Source: Granulicatella sp963521405 (lineage in GTDB: Bacteria; Bacillota; Bacilli; Lactobacillales; Aerococcaceae). From it: 64,000 nucleotides of DNA. The notes below the pieces were generated by a model. The model ran no database searches, was not told the DNA's origin, and saw nothing but the letters and a program-made list of their open reading frames with translations. The translations under genes were made by a program, and so were the position numbers. Location: contig CAUQUY010000001.1 of NCBI GenBank assembly GCA_963521405.1, forward strand, positions 62,001 through 126,000. Direction: 5' to 3'. This document shows, one piece after another, positions 24,833 through 33,270 of the stretch. The first letter of the stretch is position 1, and every line of letters begins with the position of its first letter.

Positions 24833-25050
24833 AGAGCGTTGCTCTTAAACACCTGATGTCTGCTGTGTTTTCTTTAAATCCTTGCGGATATCTTCATAGT
24901 AATAGTGATGAGGCTTTAAAGGGGACGTACGGAATTTTATTCCTACGTCCCCTATTTCATTTTAATGCAAACTCCCATCACTATTACTATAGAATCCGCA
25001 AGATTCTCCGAAACCACAATAGGTGTTGTTCGCAACGCTCTACTTTTTTT
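24833..25050 (-). repeat. Structured repeat element, copy C (shortened), ending in a T-run
   Basis: In minus orientation the element shows GCGGATTCTATAGTAATAG ... CTATTACTATGAAG then ATATCCGC arms, matching copies A and B at both ends. The interior is shorter, with one hairpin GGGGACGTA / TACGTCCCC, and the second interior hairpin is missing. The outer arms AGAGCGTTGC (24833-24842) and GCAACGCTCT (25032-25041) also pair. On the plus strand the right arm is followed by ACTTTTTTTCTTTTT, so the whole 210-nt fold looks like a giant intrinsic terminator behind lacD. This element fills the non-coding stretch between lacD and copZ. Confidence 0.8.
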
Positions 25051-25094
25051 CTTTTTCTAACCGTGGATTGCAGAGGAAGGGTGAGAGAAGACAC

Positions 25095-25130
25095 AAAAAA
25101 AGGCTGGGCGAAAATCGCTCAGCCTTTTTG
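25095..25130. terminator. Bidirectional terminator at the copZ end
   Basis: The stem AAAGGCTGGGCG / CGCTCAGCCTTT is flanked by AAAAAA and TTTTT on either side and lies just past the copZ stop. Confidence 0.88.
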
Positions 25131-25137
25131 GGGTTGA

Positions 25138-25335
25138 TTATTTTTTGATGCTGTATTTTGTGCCTTCGAGGGATGCTTGTAATGCGTCTACGCTTGCGTC
25201 TCCTTCGACTGTAGCTACTTTGTTTTCTAAGCTGACTTCAACGTTTGTCACGCCTGGGACGTTTGAGAAGCGTTCTTTCACTGTGTTGGCACATCCTGCG
25301 CATTTAATTCCTTCTAAATTGTATTCTTTTTTCAT
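25138..25335 (-). CDS. copZ: Copper chaperone CopZ (HMA domain)
   Basis: The 65-residue protein is a single heavy-metal-associated domain with copper-binding Cys12 and Cys15 in GIKCAGCANTV. It carries Cu(I) in the cytoplasm and delivers it to the CopA ATPase encoded 20 bp upstream. I chose ATG 25335 after AAAGGAGAGATTTATT; the frame is open further but those codons lie inside copA. Confidence 0.93.
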   Translation of the reverse strand: MKKEYNLEGIKCAGCANTVKERFSNVPGVTNVEVSLENKVATVEGDASVDALQASLEGTKYSIKK

Positions 25336-25355
25336 AATAAATCTCTCCTTTATAG

Positions 25356-27566
25356 TTATGCTTTCCAGCGTTTTAATCTTAGGGCGTTGAGGACAACGGA
25401 TACGGAACTGAAGAGTGGTCCGCCAAAGAGGTGAAGAACTCCCATCGCAAATGGAATTCCGATTACGTTGTAGGCAAATGCCCAAAATAGATTTTCTTTA
25501 ATATTACGGATGGTTGCACGGCTAAGTTTTAACATCGCTGGTACATCCATCAAGTCGCTCTTCATTAAGACGGCGTCTGCAGATTCGATGGCTACGTCTG
25601 TTCCGGTACCGATTGCGATACCGACTTGTGCTTGTGCAAGCGCTGGGGCATCATTGATACCATCACCCACCATCGCCACAATATAGCCTTCTTCTTGTAA
25701 TTTTGAGACATAATTCGCCTTATCTTGCGGTAAAACTTCACTAAATACGCGGTCAATCCCCACTTCAGCCGCAATCGCTTGTGCAGTTCGTTCGTGGTCT
25801 CCTGTCATCATGGCTACTTGAATGCCCATTTCATGTAGGGTTTGGATGGCACGTGCGCTGCTTTCTTTAACAGTATCCGCTACAACAATCAAACCTTGTA
25901 CGGCATCGTTATAGCCGATATAGAGTGGTGTTTTTCCTTGTTCGGCAAAACGGTTCGCTTTTTCGTTCATCGCCTCATCCACAAGACCATTTTCACGCAT
26001 CCATTTTTCATTACCAAGGAAGACAAGCGTTTCACCCACGTGGCCTTTAATCCCAAAACCAGGAATGGCTTCGAAGTTCGTGACTTCATCAAATGCAGCC
26101 CCTTGTTCTTTGGCTTTGGCAACAATCGCTTCGCCAAGAGGGTGTTCGGATGCTACTTCAAGGCTAGCAGCTAGGCGAATGAGGGCATCTGCATCGGTAG
26201 AATCGGCAGTGACCACATCTGTGACAACAGGAGTCCCGTTTGTAATCGTACCTGTTTTGTCGAAAACAACCATATTCACGTGGTTGGCTTCTTCCAACGC
26301 TTCCCCACTCTTAAGAAGGATTCCATTTTCGGCCCCTTTACCAGTCCCAACCATGATAGCAGTTGGTGTCGCAAGCCCTAACGCACATGGGCAGGCAATG
26401 ACGAGCACTGAGATGGTAATCGTGAGGGCAAATACCCATGATTCTTGTCCAAGGAAATACCAAGCAAGTCCAGAAACAAGAGCCAAGACGATTACGATTG
26501 GAACGAATACTCCAGAAACCTTGTCGGCCAGTTTGGCAATCGGTGCTTTGGATCCTTGTGCTTGTTCGACTAACTGAATGATTTGAGAGAGAGCTGTGTC
26601 TTTCCCGATTTTTGTCGCTTTTAGAATGAAGGAACCTGTCTTGTTTAAACTTGCCCCAATCACTTCATCGCCAACTGATTTCGATACTGGAATACTTTCC
26701 CCTGTTAACATCGATTCATCAACGGTTGAGTTTCCTTCTGTCACGACGCCATCGACTGGAACTTTTTCACCCGGTTTGACACGAATGAGGTCGCCCACTT
26801 GCACTTCTTCTACAGGAATTTCTACTTCTTGTCCGTCGCGTAAAACAGTCGCCATTTTAGGAGCAAGGCCTACGAGCGTTTGAATTGCCATGGATGTTTT
26901 CCCTTTTGACACGGCTTCGAAGTATTTTCCAAGTGTGATTAAGGTTAAAATAACGCCGGCTGATTCGTAGTAAAGGTTCATCGCAAAATGCGCGTGCCCT
27001 TCTAATACGTGGTACGTTCCGTAGAGACTATACAGGAACGCAGCGCTTGTTCCAAGCGCGACTAAGCTGTCCATGTTCGGATGTCCTTTTGACAAGGCCT
27101 TAAATCCATCCACGAAGAAACGACGTCCAAGCCAGATAATTGGGAGAACGAGCGCCAATTGAATCAACGCATAGCTCACAGGGCTTTGCATTGGGCTTAG
27201 AAAGGCTGGCATTGGAATTCCAACCATATCGGCCATTGCGATAAAGAGAAGTGGCACGGCGAAAATCGCTGAAATGGTTAGGTTTCGCTTCATTTCTCTT
27301 AAGTGCGCTTCTTTCTTTTCGTTCTTTTCTTCGAGTTCTTCTTCCACTGATTTGCCACGAGGACGAGCGCTGTATCCCACACCATCGACCACTTTGGCGA
27401 TGTCTTCAGGGGTCACGCTATCGTTTGCTTCAACGGTCATGATCTCGGTTGCCAAGTTAACGCTAGCTTTATCAACGCCAGGCATTTTGCTGACGGCATT
27501 CTCAATCGTCATGGCACATGAAGCACAACTCATTCCTTCAATAATGTACTCTTTTTGTTTGCTCAT
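25356..27566 (-). CDS. copA: Copper-translocating P1B-type ATPase
   Basis: The 736-residue protein has one N-terminal HMA domain (Cys14 and Cys17 in GMSCASC), then membrane helices, the actuator motif TGES, the transmembrane metal motif CPC (ACPCALG), phosphorylation motif DKTGT, the HP motif in SEHPLGEA, and the hinge GDGINDAPA. This is a complete Cu(I) exporter in the cell membrane. I chose the ATG at 27566, with GGTGAAAG upstream; an in-frame GTG at 27575 is an alternative. Two cop boxes precede it. A copY repressor gene is not adjacent, so it must be elsewhere. Confidence 0.95.
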   Translation of the reverse strand: MSKQKEYIIEGMSCASCAMTIENAVSKMPGVDKASVNLATEIMTVEANDSVTPEDIAKVVDGVGYSARPRGKSVEEELEEKNEKKEAHLREMKRNLTISAIFAVPLLFIAMADMVGIPMPAFLSPMQSPVSYALIQLALVLPIIWLGRRFFVDGFKALSKGHPNMDSLVALGTSAAFLYSLYGTYHVLEGHAHFAMNLYYESAGVILTLITLGKYFEAVSKGKTSMAIQTLVGLAPKMATVLRDGQEVEIPVEEVQVGDLIRVKPGEKVPVDGVVTEGNSTVDESMLTGESIPVSKSVGDEVIGASLNKTGSFILKATKIGKDTALSQIIQLVEQAQGSKAPIAKLADKVSGVFVPIVIVLALVSGLAWYFLGQESWVFALTITISVLVIACPCALGLATPTAIMVGTGKGAENGILLKSGEALEEANHVNMVVFDKTGTITNGTPVVTDVVTADSTDADALIRLAASLEVASEHPLGEAIVAKAKEQGAAFDEVTNFEAIPGFGIKGHVGETLVFLGNEKWMRENGLVDEAMNEKANRFAEQGKTPLYIGYNDAVQGLIVVADTVKESSARAIQTLHEMGIQVAMMTGDHERTAQAIAAEVGIDRVFSEVLPQDKANYVSKLQEEGYIVAMVGDGINDAPALAQAQVGIAIGTGTDVAIESADAVLMKSDLMDVPAMLKLSRATIRNIKENLFWAFAYNVIGIPFAMGVLHLFGGPLFSSVSVVLNALRLKRWKA

Positions 27567-27585
27567 TACTTTCACCGCTTTCGTT

Positions 27586-27634
27586 TACATTTGTAATTTA
27601 CACTGTTAGTTTACACCAGCAATTTACAAATGTC
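27586..27634 (-). promoter_or_regulatory. copA promoter with two cop boxes
   Basis: On the minus strand TTGACA and TAAACT are separated by 17 bp. TACAAATGTC (27625-27634) overlaps the -35 region, and TACATTTGTA (27586-27595), a perfect TACANNTGTA cop box, lies just downstream of the -10. This is the normal arrangement for repression by a CopY-type copper-sensing repressor. Confidence 0.85.
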
Positions 27635-27663
27635 AACAAGAAAGCTTAAAAAAATTTTTTGAA

Positions 27664-27706
27664 TAAAAAACTCAAGCCAACAACGATTCTGCCAGCTTGA
27701 GTTTTG
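27664..27706. terminator. Terminator after the Imm33-like gene
   Basis: The stem ACTCAAGC / GCTTGAGT is flanked by AAAAAA on the left, which gives a T-run on the minus strand. Confidence 0.75.
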
Positions 27707-27717
27707 GGATAGTCTAT

Positions 27718-28062
27718 TCAATTTGCTAAAGATAAAATTTCTTCTATCGTAGTTTCTCTCTCTTCGACTAAATCGTAAAAGCCAACATGAACACCTTTTT
27801 CATATAGCCAACATAAGTCTGTTCCATACGGTGCTTCGAAAATCTCAAGCATTACTGGAGCAATCTCATAAATTGAATCAGCTCCTAGAATTTTGAAATT
27901 AGCTGCATCTGAAAGATACTCTTCATCATCTTCAATGGATAGTAGATTCCATCCATTCAATGGTGGGGTTATAGATTGATCACGAAAAGTATATCGAATC
28001 GGCTTGCCCTCAAGAATATTGTTCGAAACAATAAAACCACCAAAATCACTATTATTAATCAT
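27718..28062 (-). CDS. DUF2185 / immunity protein Imm33-like protein
   Basis: The 114-residue protein reads GGFIVSNNILEGKPIRY ... NGWNLLSIEDDEEYLSDAANF and matches the DUF2185/Imm33 pattern (a 'vs..i..g..i.y..Re' opening followed by 'GW....g.Edd.yl'). Imm33 proteins are found as immunity partners of secreted polymorphic toxins, but many homologues are stand-alone with no known role. No toxin gene lies beside it here. The ribosome site TGGAGGCGTACA precedes ATG 28062. It stands alone between the copper operon and the tautomerase. Confidence 0.75.
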   Translation of the reverse strand: MINNSDFGGFIVSNNILEGKPIRYTFRDQSITPPLNGWNLLSIEDDEEYLSDAANFKILGADSIYEIAPVMLEIFEAPYGTDLCWLYEKGVHVGFYDLVEERETTIEEILSLAN

Positions 28063-28115
28063 TGTACGCCTCCATTCAATAAGGAATTAACAACATTGAT
28101 CAAAAATGAAGTTGA

Positions 28116-28295
28116 TTAACCTCTTAATTTGCCGTTTTGGCCAAGGTTTTCGGCTTTAATTTCTTGAATAATGATATGAATATGTTCTGTTGGAGCGCCA
28201 GTGTGTTTAGAGACCACTTCTGTCACTTCTTTGACAAGGGCTTCTTTTTGTTCACGGCTTCTTCCTTCGATCATTTCAACATGAATAAATGGCAT
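28116..28295 (-). CDS. 4-oxalocrotonate tautomerase family protein
   Basis: This 59-residue protein starts MPFIHVEMIEGRSREQKEAL with the catalytic Pro after the initiator Met, and continues EVTEVVSKHTGAPTEHIHIIIQEI. It is the right length for the small tautomerase family, which forms hexamers and isomerises keto/enol acids; in lactic acid bacteria the substrate is generally not known. The start follows AGGGAGGCACAACC. Confidence 0.9.
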   Translation of the reverse strand: MPFIHVEMIEGRSREQKEALVKEVTEVVSKHTGAPTEHIHIIIQEIKAENLGQNGKLRG

Positions 28296-28393
28296 GGTTG
28301 TGCCTCCCTTCGCTTAAACTAGTTTATATAGTTGCTCTTTGGTTCTATTCTACTCCTAATTGGGTGGAAATACTAGGTGTGGTGCTGGAAATG

Positions 28394-28656
28394 CCTCACA
28401 CCCTGTATAGTTGAACTCGGGCTCACAGGACTGACGTCCACTTCCCAAACCATACGCACATCGTTTTTAACGATGCTTGCGTTGGTTTGGTCCAGTGGTT
28501 CAGTCCTGAGCGTTCGCCCTCATATCCTGTTTTAGTCGGGTTCGGCTTCGCAGAAATGGCGTGCGTTTCCCCAAACGTACGCACGACTCGTTCCGAGTCC
28601 TTTGCGTCGTTCGGGTCCAACGTTCCATTTCTGAGCGCGAAGCCTCACACCCTATA
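28394..28656 (-). repeat. Mosaic hairpin repeat (family 2), two tandem units behind folT
   Basis: In minus orientation the first unit begins ATAGGGTGTGAGGC, providing the folT stop codon TGA at 28645-28647. It forms a stem GGCTTCGCGCTCAGAAATGG / CCATTTCTGCGAAGCC with nested hairpins. A second unit begins AGGATATGAGGGC with stem GGGC..TCAGGACTGA / TCAGTCCTGTGAGCCC and an inner hairpin CCAAACC / GGTTTGG, then ends GAGTTCAACTATACAGGGTGTGAGG. The stem sequences differ but stay complementary. Related units lie at 32873, 35472, 36766 and 45317. Nothing else is recognised in this non-coding stretch. Confidence 0.85.
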
Positions 28657-29184
28657 TTTCTCTATTAAAATTTTCATGGTTTTGTTTGAAAAGAGCACGG
28701 TGAGGATGGCGGTATTCAATGGGAGCGAGATCATATTTTTCAGGATTCGCAGTGGCATAAAGGCGGCGAAGGCTTTTTGCGTCATCATATACACCCAGAT
28801 TGAATTCAGTCCGAGGTTACAGAAGATGGTGACGAGTAATACTGTCATAAAGATTTGTTCCCATCTGAGTGGTCTCTTATATAAGAAGTATCCGTAGATG
28901 AGTCCTCCGACAAGGGCTGTGAATGTGTATCCGATGAAGAATTGTCCACTCTCTCCACGGAAGAAGTTTCCGAGGATATCGACTAGGATTCCCACAAGTG
29001 CTGCACGCCATGGTCCCAGCATCACCCCTGCGATAGCTGCTCCGATAAACCCAAAGCCGATTTGTACGTAGAGGCCGAATTTAATTGCCGGCAACATTTC
29101 CATCACAAGACGAATGGCTACGACCATCGCCATCACTGTAATATCCAGTGTTCTTTTTCGATTGTATTTCTTTGTATTTTCCAT
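28645..29184 (-). CDS. folT: ECF transporter S-component FolT (folate)
   Basis: The 179-residue protein has about six membrane helices and begins MENTKKYNRKRTLDITVMAMVVAIRLVMEMLPAIKFGLYVQIGFGFIG, typical of FolT. It binds folate and works with shared EcfA/EcfT energising proteins. A THF riboswitch precedes the gene, which strongly supports the assignment. I chose ATG 29184, after AAAGGAGATGCTAAT. The last codons (AGG GTG TGA) belong to a repeat element, so the natural C-terminus may have been altered by its arrival. Confidence 0.9.
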   Translation of the reverse strand: MENTKKYNRKRTLDITVMAMVVAIRLVMEMLPAIKFGLYVQIGFGFIGAAIAGVMLGPWRAALVGILVDILGNFFRGESGQFFIGYTFTALVGGLIYGYFLYKRPLRWEQIFMTVLLVTIFCNLGLNSIWVYMMTQKAFAAFMPLRILKNMISLPLNTAILTVLFSNKTMKILIEKYRV

Positions 29185-29252
29185 ATTAGCATCTCCTTTA
29201 ATTGTAAAGAGTTGCTCCATTTAACTACTTCTATTTCTAGTGTTGTTTAAAT

Positions 29253-29348
29253 GCAGCGAATGCGACTAAATTACCGCAATGTTTCCATTTTCGTCCCAGT
29301 GGCAACATTCCATCCGCCGGGCACTTAACGCAATAAAGTCTACTCTGA
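29253..29348 (-). promoter_or_regulatory. Tetrahydrofolate (THF) riboswitch
   Basis: The minus strand shows AGAGTAGA, then GCGTTAAGTG, GGATGGAATGTTGCC, GGGACGAAA, CATTGCGGTAATTTAGTC and GCATTCGCT in order, which is the THF-I riboswitch consensus. It lies about 70 bp before the folT start, where it would couple folate uptake to intracellular THF. Confidence 0.88.
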
Positions 29349-29550
29349 TTTTAGGTTCTAGAAAATTTAGTTCCTACTTTCCATGAATCTCCTTTCTTAC
29401 TCTTGGTTAGAATACCTGTCCTTTCTTGGGACGTCAAGCAAACTATATTTTTATGCTTTTGAAGGGGCCAAACCTGAATGAAAACTTGCTTCCAATAATT
29501 TTCATAACTATTATTAAATATTTCACTTAAAATTTATATAATGGTTAAGA

Positions 29551-29579
29551 TTGATACCGTTTTCGCTAACGTGTATAAT
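29551..29579 (+). promoter_or_regulatory. Promoter of the AraC-GNAT operon, with a cre-like sequence
   Basis: TTGATA and TATAAT are separated by 17 bp. TGATACCGTTTTCG overlapping the -35 matches 12 of 14 positions of the catabolite-response (cre) consensus. Between this promoter and the THF riboswitch (about 29349-29550) I see no gene. Confidence 0.7.
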
Positions 29580-29615
29580 ATTAATAACTCTCTTTACAAA
29601 TAGAAAGGTTAGACA

Positions 29616-30464
29616 ATGAGCAATGAACGTTATTTAATGATGGAATCCGATATTAAGAGCTTATCGTTTCAACTGGAATCCATCACAAAATCTAAATATG
29701 ACAGCGACTGGCATAGTACGCTCCATACGCACCCTTTTACGGAATTATTTTACGTTGTAGACGGAAAAGGCGAGTTTAATATTCAAGGCCAACGTTTTCC
29801 TGTAAAAGCAAACGACTTTGTCATTATCAATCCGCAGGTAGAACATACAGAATTATCTTCTCCAGATGAACCGCTGGAATATATTGTATTAGGCATTAAG
29901 GGGCTCTCTTTCTCAAACTTAACACCTGTCTCAGAAGGTGGACATCCATTTTCATTCTTCAACTTGCGAGATGAGCAAAAAGACATCTTGCGTTATTTGA
30001 ATGCGATGGTACAAGAGGCCACTTCCCAATCGATGAGCTACGAATTAGTGTGCCATAACTTATTAGAAATCTTATTAATCAAAATCTTACGTCACCAACA
30101 CTTCGATCTTGAAGTCGGCAAACAAAGCAAGGCGACAAAGGATATTTCGTTTATCAAGCACTACTTAGAAACGTACTATCACGAAAGTATTCAGCTAGAA
30201 GACCTCGCTTCGATGACGCACTTGAGCCGTTTCTATATTTCACACAGCTTTAAGAAAGAAATCGGTATGTCTCCGATGGAATATTTGATTGCTATCCGGA
30301 TTAAAGAAAGCAAGATTTTACTACGAACAACGAATTACTCGATTTCTCAAGTGGCGGATATTGTTGGGTTCACCACTCCAACGTATTTCTCAAAACAATT
30401 CCGTAAGAGTACAGGGATTTCGCCAACGGATTATCGGGAACAATATCAAGGAGTTCAGAAATGA
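29616..30464 (+). CDS. AraC family transcriptional regulator with cupin sensor domain
   Basis: The 282-residue protein has an N-terminal cupin domain (HSTLHTHPFTELFYVVDGKGEFNIQGQ, residues about 35-60) and a C-terminal pair of AraC helix-turn-helix motifs (about 180-280, including LEDLASMTHLSRFYISHSFKKEIGMSPMEYLI and ISQVADIVGFTTPTYFSKQFRKSTGISPTDYR). This layout is usual for sugar-responsive regulators. Its stop overlaps the next gene by 4 bp (ATGA), so the acetyltransferase is translationally coupled. No sugar-use operon is adjacent, so the regulon is unknown. Confidence 0.9.
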   Translation: MSNERYLMMESDIKSLSFQLESITKSKYDSDWHSTLHTHPFTELFYVVDGKGEFNIQGQRFPVKANDFVIINPQVEHTELSSPDEPLEYIVLGIKGLSFSNLTPVSEGGHPFSFFNLRDEQKDILRYLNAMVQEATSQSMSYELVCHNLLEILLIKILRHQHFDLEVGKQSKATKDISFIKHYLETYYHESIQLEDLASMTHLSRFYISHSFKKEIGMSPMEYLIAIRIKESKILLRTTNYSISQVADIVGFTTPTYFSKQFRKSTGISPTDYREQYQGVQK

Positions 30465-31024
30465 TTCGACAACCTAAGCGCGATGAACGACGACAAATCA
30501 TCCCTCTGATCGAACTAATTATGCAAGACATGGAACTGCCGATTCTGGAACACACGAGCTCGGAAATGCTCTACGCGATGCTAGAAGAAGCCATGCTCGA
30601 CGATCAGTTTCGCTACGGACTTAAGAACACCCTCGTCTATATTCATGAAGGAAAAGTCGCCGGGGCCATCTTTGGCTACGACGGACACTTAGAAGACGCG
30701 ATTGACGACCCGTTCCACCGATTGTACGAGGATTACAATACCCCGCATCAAATTCCGCTCTACGAGGATAAGGAAACGATGCCTGGTGAATGGTACATCG
30801 ATATATTAGCGGTCTATCCCGAATATCGTCGTCTTGGAATCGGCCGTAAATTATTGGTCGAAGTAGAAAACTTAGCACGCCAACAAGGGGCTACAAAAAT
30901 CGCCCTCAACTGCGAGAAGGACAATACGAAGGCCTATCAATTATACGAAAAACTAGGCTACACGCCTGAGAGTGAACGCATCTTAAGCGGTCATCCGTAT
31001 TACCATATGACGAAAACCTTATAA
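30461..31024 (+). CDS. GNAT family N-acetyltransferase
   Basis: The 187-residue protein has the GNAT acetyl-CoA-binding motif near residues 115-130 (ILAVYPEYRRLGIGRKLLVE) followed by GATKIALNCEKDNTKAYQLYEKLGYTPESE, the standard motif A and B. The acceptor substrate is unknown. It overlaps the AraC regulator by 4 bp and is followed by a terminator. Confidence 0.88.
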   Translation: MIRQPKRDERRQIIPLIELIMQDMELPILEHTSSEMLYAMLEEAMLDDQFRYGLKNTLVYIHEGKVAGAIFGYDGHLEDAIDDPFHRLYEDYNTPHQIPLYEDKETMPGEWYIDILAVYPEYRRLGIGRKLLVEVENLARQQGATKIALNCEKDNTKAYQLYEKLGYTPESERILSGHPYYHMTKTL

Positions 31025-31105
31025 AAAATCCCACTTTGGACAAAATCGTTCAAAGAGAGAATTGTTAAAATGTAACTTATATGTTACATTTTGCTTTTTT
31101 ACAAA

Positions 31106-31146
31106 ACGAAAAAGAGACTCGAAATTTCGAGTCTCTTATTTTTGCT
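31106..31146. terminator. Bidirectional terminator between GNAT and oppA
   Basis: The perfect palindrome AAGAGACTCGAAATTTCGAG (continuing TCTCTT) is flanked by AAAA and TTATTTTT. Confidence 0.88.
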
Positions 31147-31153
31147 TCTATGA

Positions 31154-32776
31154 TTATTTTACAGAGGCTTGACGGAGGTTGATTGTACGTCCGAATGGAA
31201 GTACTTCGAATCCGTCTACGTTTTCAGCAAGTAAGTAGCTTTGGCTTGCTTGGTAGATTGGAGCGATAGCCACATCATCCATCACGATTTTTTCAGCCGC
31301 AATCATTTGTTTGTAACGTTCTGCTGGCTTCGTTGCGTATGTTGTTTTCACTTCAGCAACGGCTTTATCGTAGGCTTCGCTTGAGTAGTTCCCGAAGTTG
31401 ATTCCTCCACCTGTTACGTATTGTTCTAAGAAGTTTACTGGATCTTGATAGTCAGGTGCCCATGTTCCGAAGAAGAAGTCGAAATCATCTGCACGTTGTA
31501 ATTCAAGACGGTTTTTCAATGGCACTGATTTAATGTTCAATGTCACGCCTGGTAAGTTCTTTTGGATTTGCGCTTGTAAATATTCGCCAACCACTTTCGC
31601 ACTACCTGCATCTGACGTTAATAAGGTCACTTCGATTGTGTCCATCCCTAATTCTTGTTTAGCAAGTGCTAATTCTTTTTGCGCTTCTTCGACATTGTAG
31701 GTGAGTAAGTCGCCACGGTCTTCCACATAATCTTTCCCCGTTTCTGGGTTTTCAGCAAATCCCTTTGGAACAAGACCATTTGAAACGATTGAGCCGTCTT
31801 TTAACACGTTGTTTACAAGAGCCGCTTTATCGTAAGCCATCGCAATCGCACGACGGAAGTGTTTGTTCCCTGTGATTTTGCGTTCTACGTTGAAATTCAT
31901 GTACCCCATTGTTGCTTTTGGAATAGCGTGATACGTTGGTTGCGTTTTATATTGATCGACGAATTGTTCGCTGATTGTTGTGTATTGGACTTGTTTTCCG
32001 TCAAATAATTGAACAGAAGTCGCTACTTCTTTCGATACATTCACAGTAACGTTTTGTAATTGAACGTTTGCTGCATCCCAGTAACCGTCGTTCTTCACAA
32101 GTTTCCAAGAAAGTTCAGAACCTGTCCATCCTTCTAATTTGAACGGTCCGTTTGTCACGATTGAATCTGCTGAAGAACCGTATCCTTCGCCTTTTTCTTT
32201 CGCCACTTTTTCAGATTGTGGTAAGAAACGTGACCCTGTTAATAATTTTGGTAAATATGGAGCAGGATTTTCAAGCGTGATTTCTAATGTTTTATCATCA
32301 ATCGCTTTAACCCCTAATTCTTCTGTCGATAATTCGCCTGAACGAATTTTCTTCGCGTTTTTGAACACATCAGCCGATTGCGCCACGTGTCCTTCTTTAG
32401 GGTCTACTAATTTACGGTAAGTGTACACGAAGTCGCCTGCTGTTACAGGAGTTCCGTCAGACCATTTTGCATCACGTAATTTAAACGTATATACAAGGCC
32501 GTCCGCACTCACAGTTGGCTCTTCTGCTGCCATTCCTAATTCAACTTTATTGTCTTTAGTGACACGATATAATCCTTCAAAAATTTGCCCTAACATATCT
32601 GAGCTCGGAACATCATCGTAGTCCGCGCTATCTAATGTTGCTAACTCTCCGAATGTTGTAATTGTTAAACTTTGTTGATTACCTGATGTCGATGTCGATG
32701 TTGAATTGCCACCACATGCAGCCAAACCTAACGAAACAAGTAGTGTAGTCATTAATAATTTGGTTGATTTTTTCAT
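31154..32776 (-). CDS. oppA: Oligopeptide ABC transporter substrate-binding lipoprotein
   Basis: The 540-residue protein has a signal peptide with lipobox LGLAACGG (lipidated Cys21), a Ser/Thr linker, then the SBP_bac_5 body. That body contains ITTFGELATLDSADYDDVPS, TYRKLVDPKEGHVAQSADVFKN and YGSSADSIVTNGPFKLEGW. It captures peptides outside the cell for an Opp/Dpp permease. No permease or ATPase genes are adjacent, so this is an orphan binding protein that must use a system encoded elsewhere. Ribosome site AAAGGAGAATTGTT. Confidence 0.93.
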   Translation of the reverse strand: MKKSTKLLMTTLLVSLGLAACGGNSTSTSTSGNQQSLTITTFGELATLDSADYDDVPSSDMLGQIFEGLYRVTKDNKVELGMAAEEPTVSADGLVYTFKLRDAKWSDGTPVTAGDFVYTYRKLVDPKEGHVAQSADVFKNAKKIRSGELSTEELGVKAIDDKTLEITLENPAPYLPKLLTGSRFLPQSEKVAKEKGEGYGSSADSIVTNGPFKLEGWTGSELSWKLVKNDGYWDAANVQLQNVTVNVSKEVATSVQLFDGKQVQYTTISEQFVDQYKTQPTYHAIPKATMGYMNFNVERKITGNKHFRRAIAMAYDKAALVNNVLKDGSIVSNGLVPKGFAENPETGKDYVEDRGDLLTYNVEEAQKELALAKQELGMDTIEVTLLTSDAGSAKVVGEYLQAQIQKNLPGVTLNIKSVPLKNRLELQRADDFDFFFGTWAPDYQDPVNFLEQYVTGGGINFGNYSSEAYDKAVAEVKTTYATKPAERYKQMIAAEKIVMDDVAIAPIYQASQSYLLAENVDGFEVLPFGRTINLRQASVK

Positions 32777-32799
32777 AACAATTCTCCTTTGCTGGTATA

Positions 32800-32823
32800 A
32801 TCCATCGCCTATGCGATAGATAC
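32800..32823. promoter_or_regulatory. Palindrome in the oppA leader
   Basis: ATCCATCGC / GCGATAGAT form a hairpin about 25 bp before the oppA start. It may be an operator or a leader hairpin; no factor can be named. Confidence 0.4.
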
Positions 32824-32872
32824 ATCATAGCATGGATACCCAAACCACCAAAATTTAATGCCTAGGATATAC

Positions 32873-33116
32873 AAGGATGCGAGACATCGCGCTCAGAAAT
32901 GGAACGTTGGACTCGAACGCCGGAAGGAACGTGAAACGTTCTGCGGACGTTTGAGGAAACGCACGCCATTTCTGCGATGGCGAGCTCAACTACAGGATGT
33001 GAGACAAAAAAGTCAACCACTGCGAAGAGCGCTCAGAAATGGAACGTTGGACCGGAACACCGGAAGGAACGTGAAACATTCTGCAAAATCCTTCACAGTG
33101 CGAAGGATTTGGGTGT
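32873..33116 (+). repeat. Mosaic hairpin repeat (family 2), one full and one partial unit
   Basis: The first unit begins AAGGATGCGAGACATCGCGC and forms CATCGC..TCAGAAATGG / CCATTTCTGCGATG with inner GAACGTGAAACGTTC and GGACGTTTGAGGAAACG hairpins. It ends GCGAGCTCAACTACAGG, followed by another GATGTGAGAC. The second (from about 32993) repeats CGCTCAGAAATGGAACGTT but switches to a different inner hairpin (AAATCCTTC / GAAGGATTT) and lacks the right arm. From 33117 to 33270 I see nothing beyond the ribosome site of the next gene. Confidence 0.8.
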
Positions 33117-33270
33117 GGGCATTACAATTTGCATAAAAGTATAAATCCCATAAGACATTGCCATATACATTTTTTAAGTTTCGATTCTTACCTCGAGGAC
33201 CCAACTCCCCCCTTGCCTTTCTCTTCCATCTCCATTACCATAGAACTAACAAGAAAAAGGAGTTTTTCAT

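Noticed and set aside
24818..25137. Possible CRISPR-like or rRNA content in the gap after lacD
   Set aside because: The repeats are inverted, not regularly spaced direct repeats; no spacers; no conserved rRNA segments.
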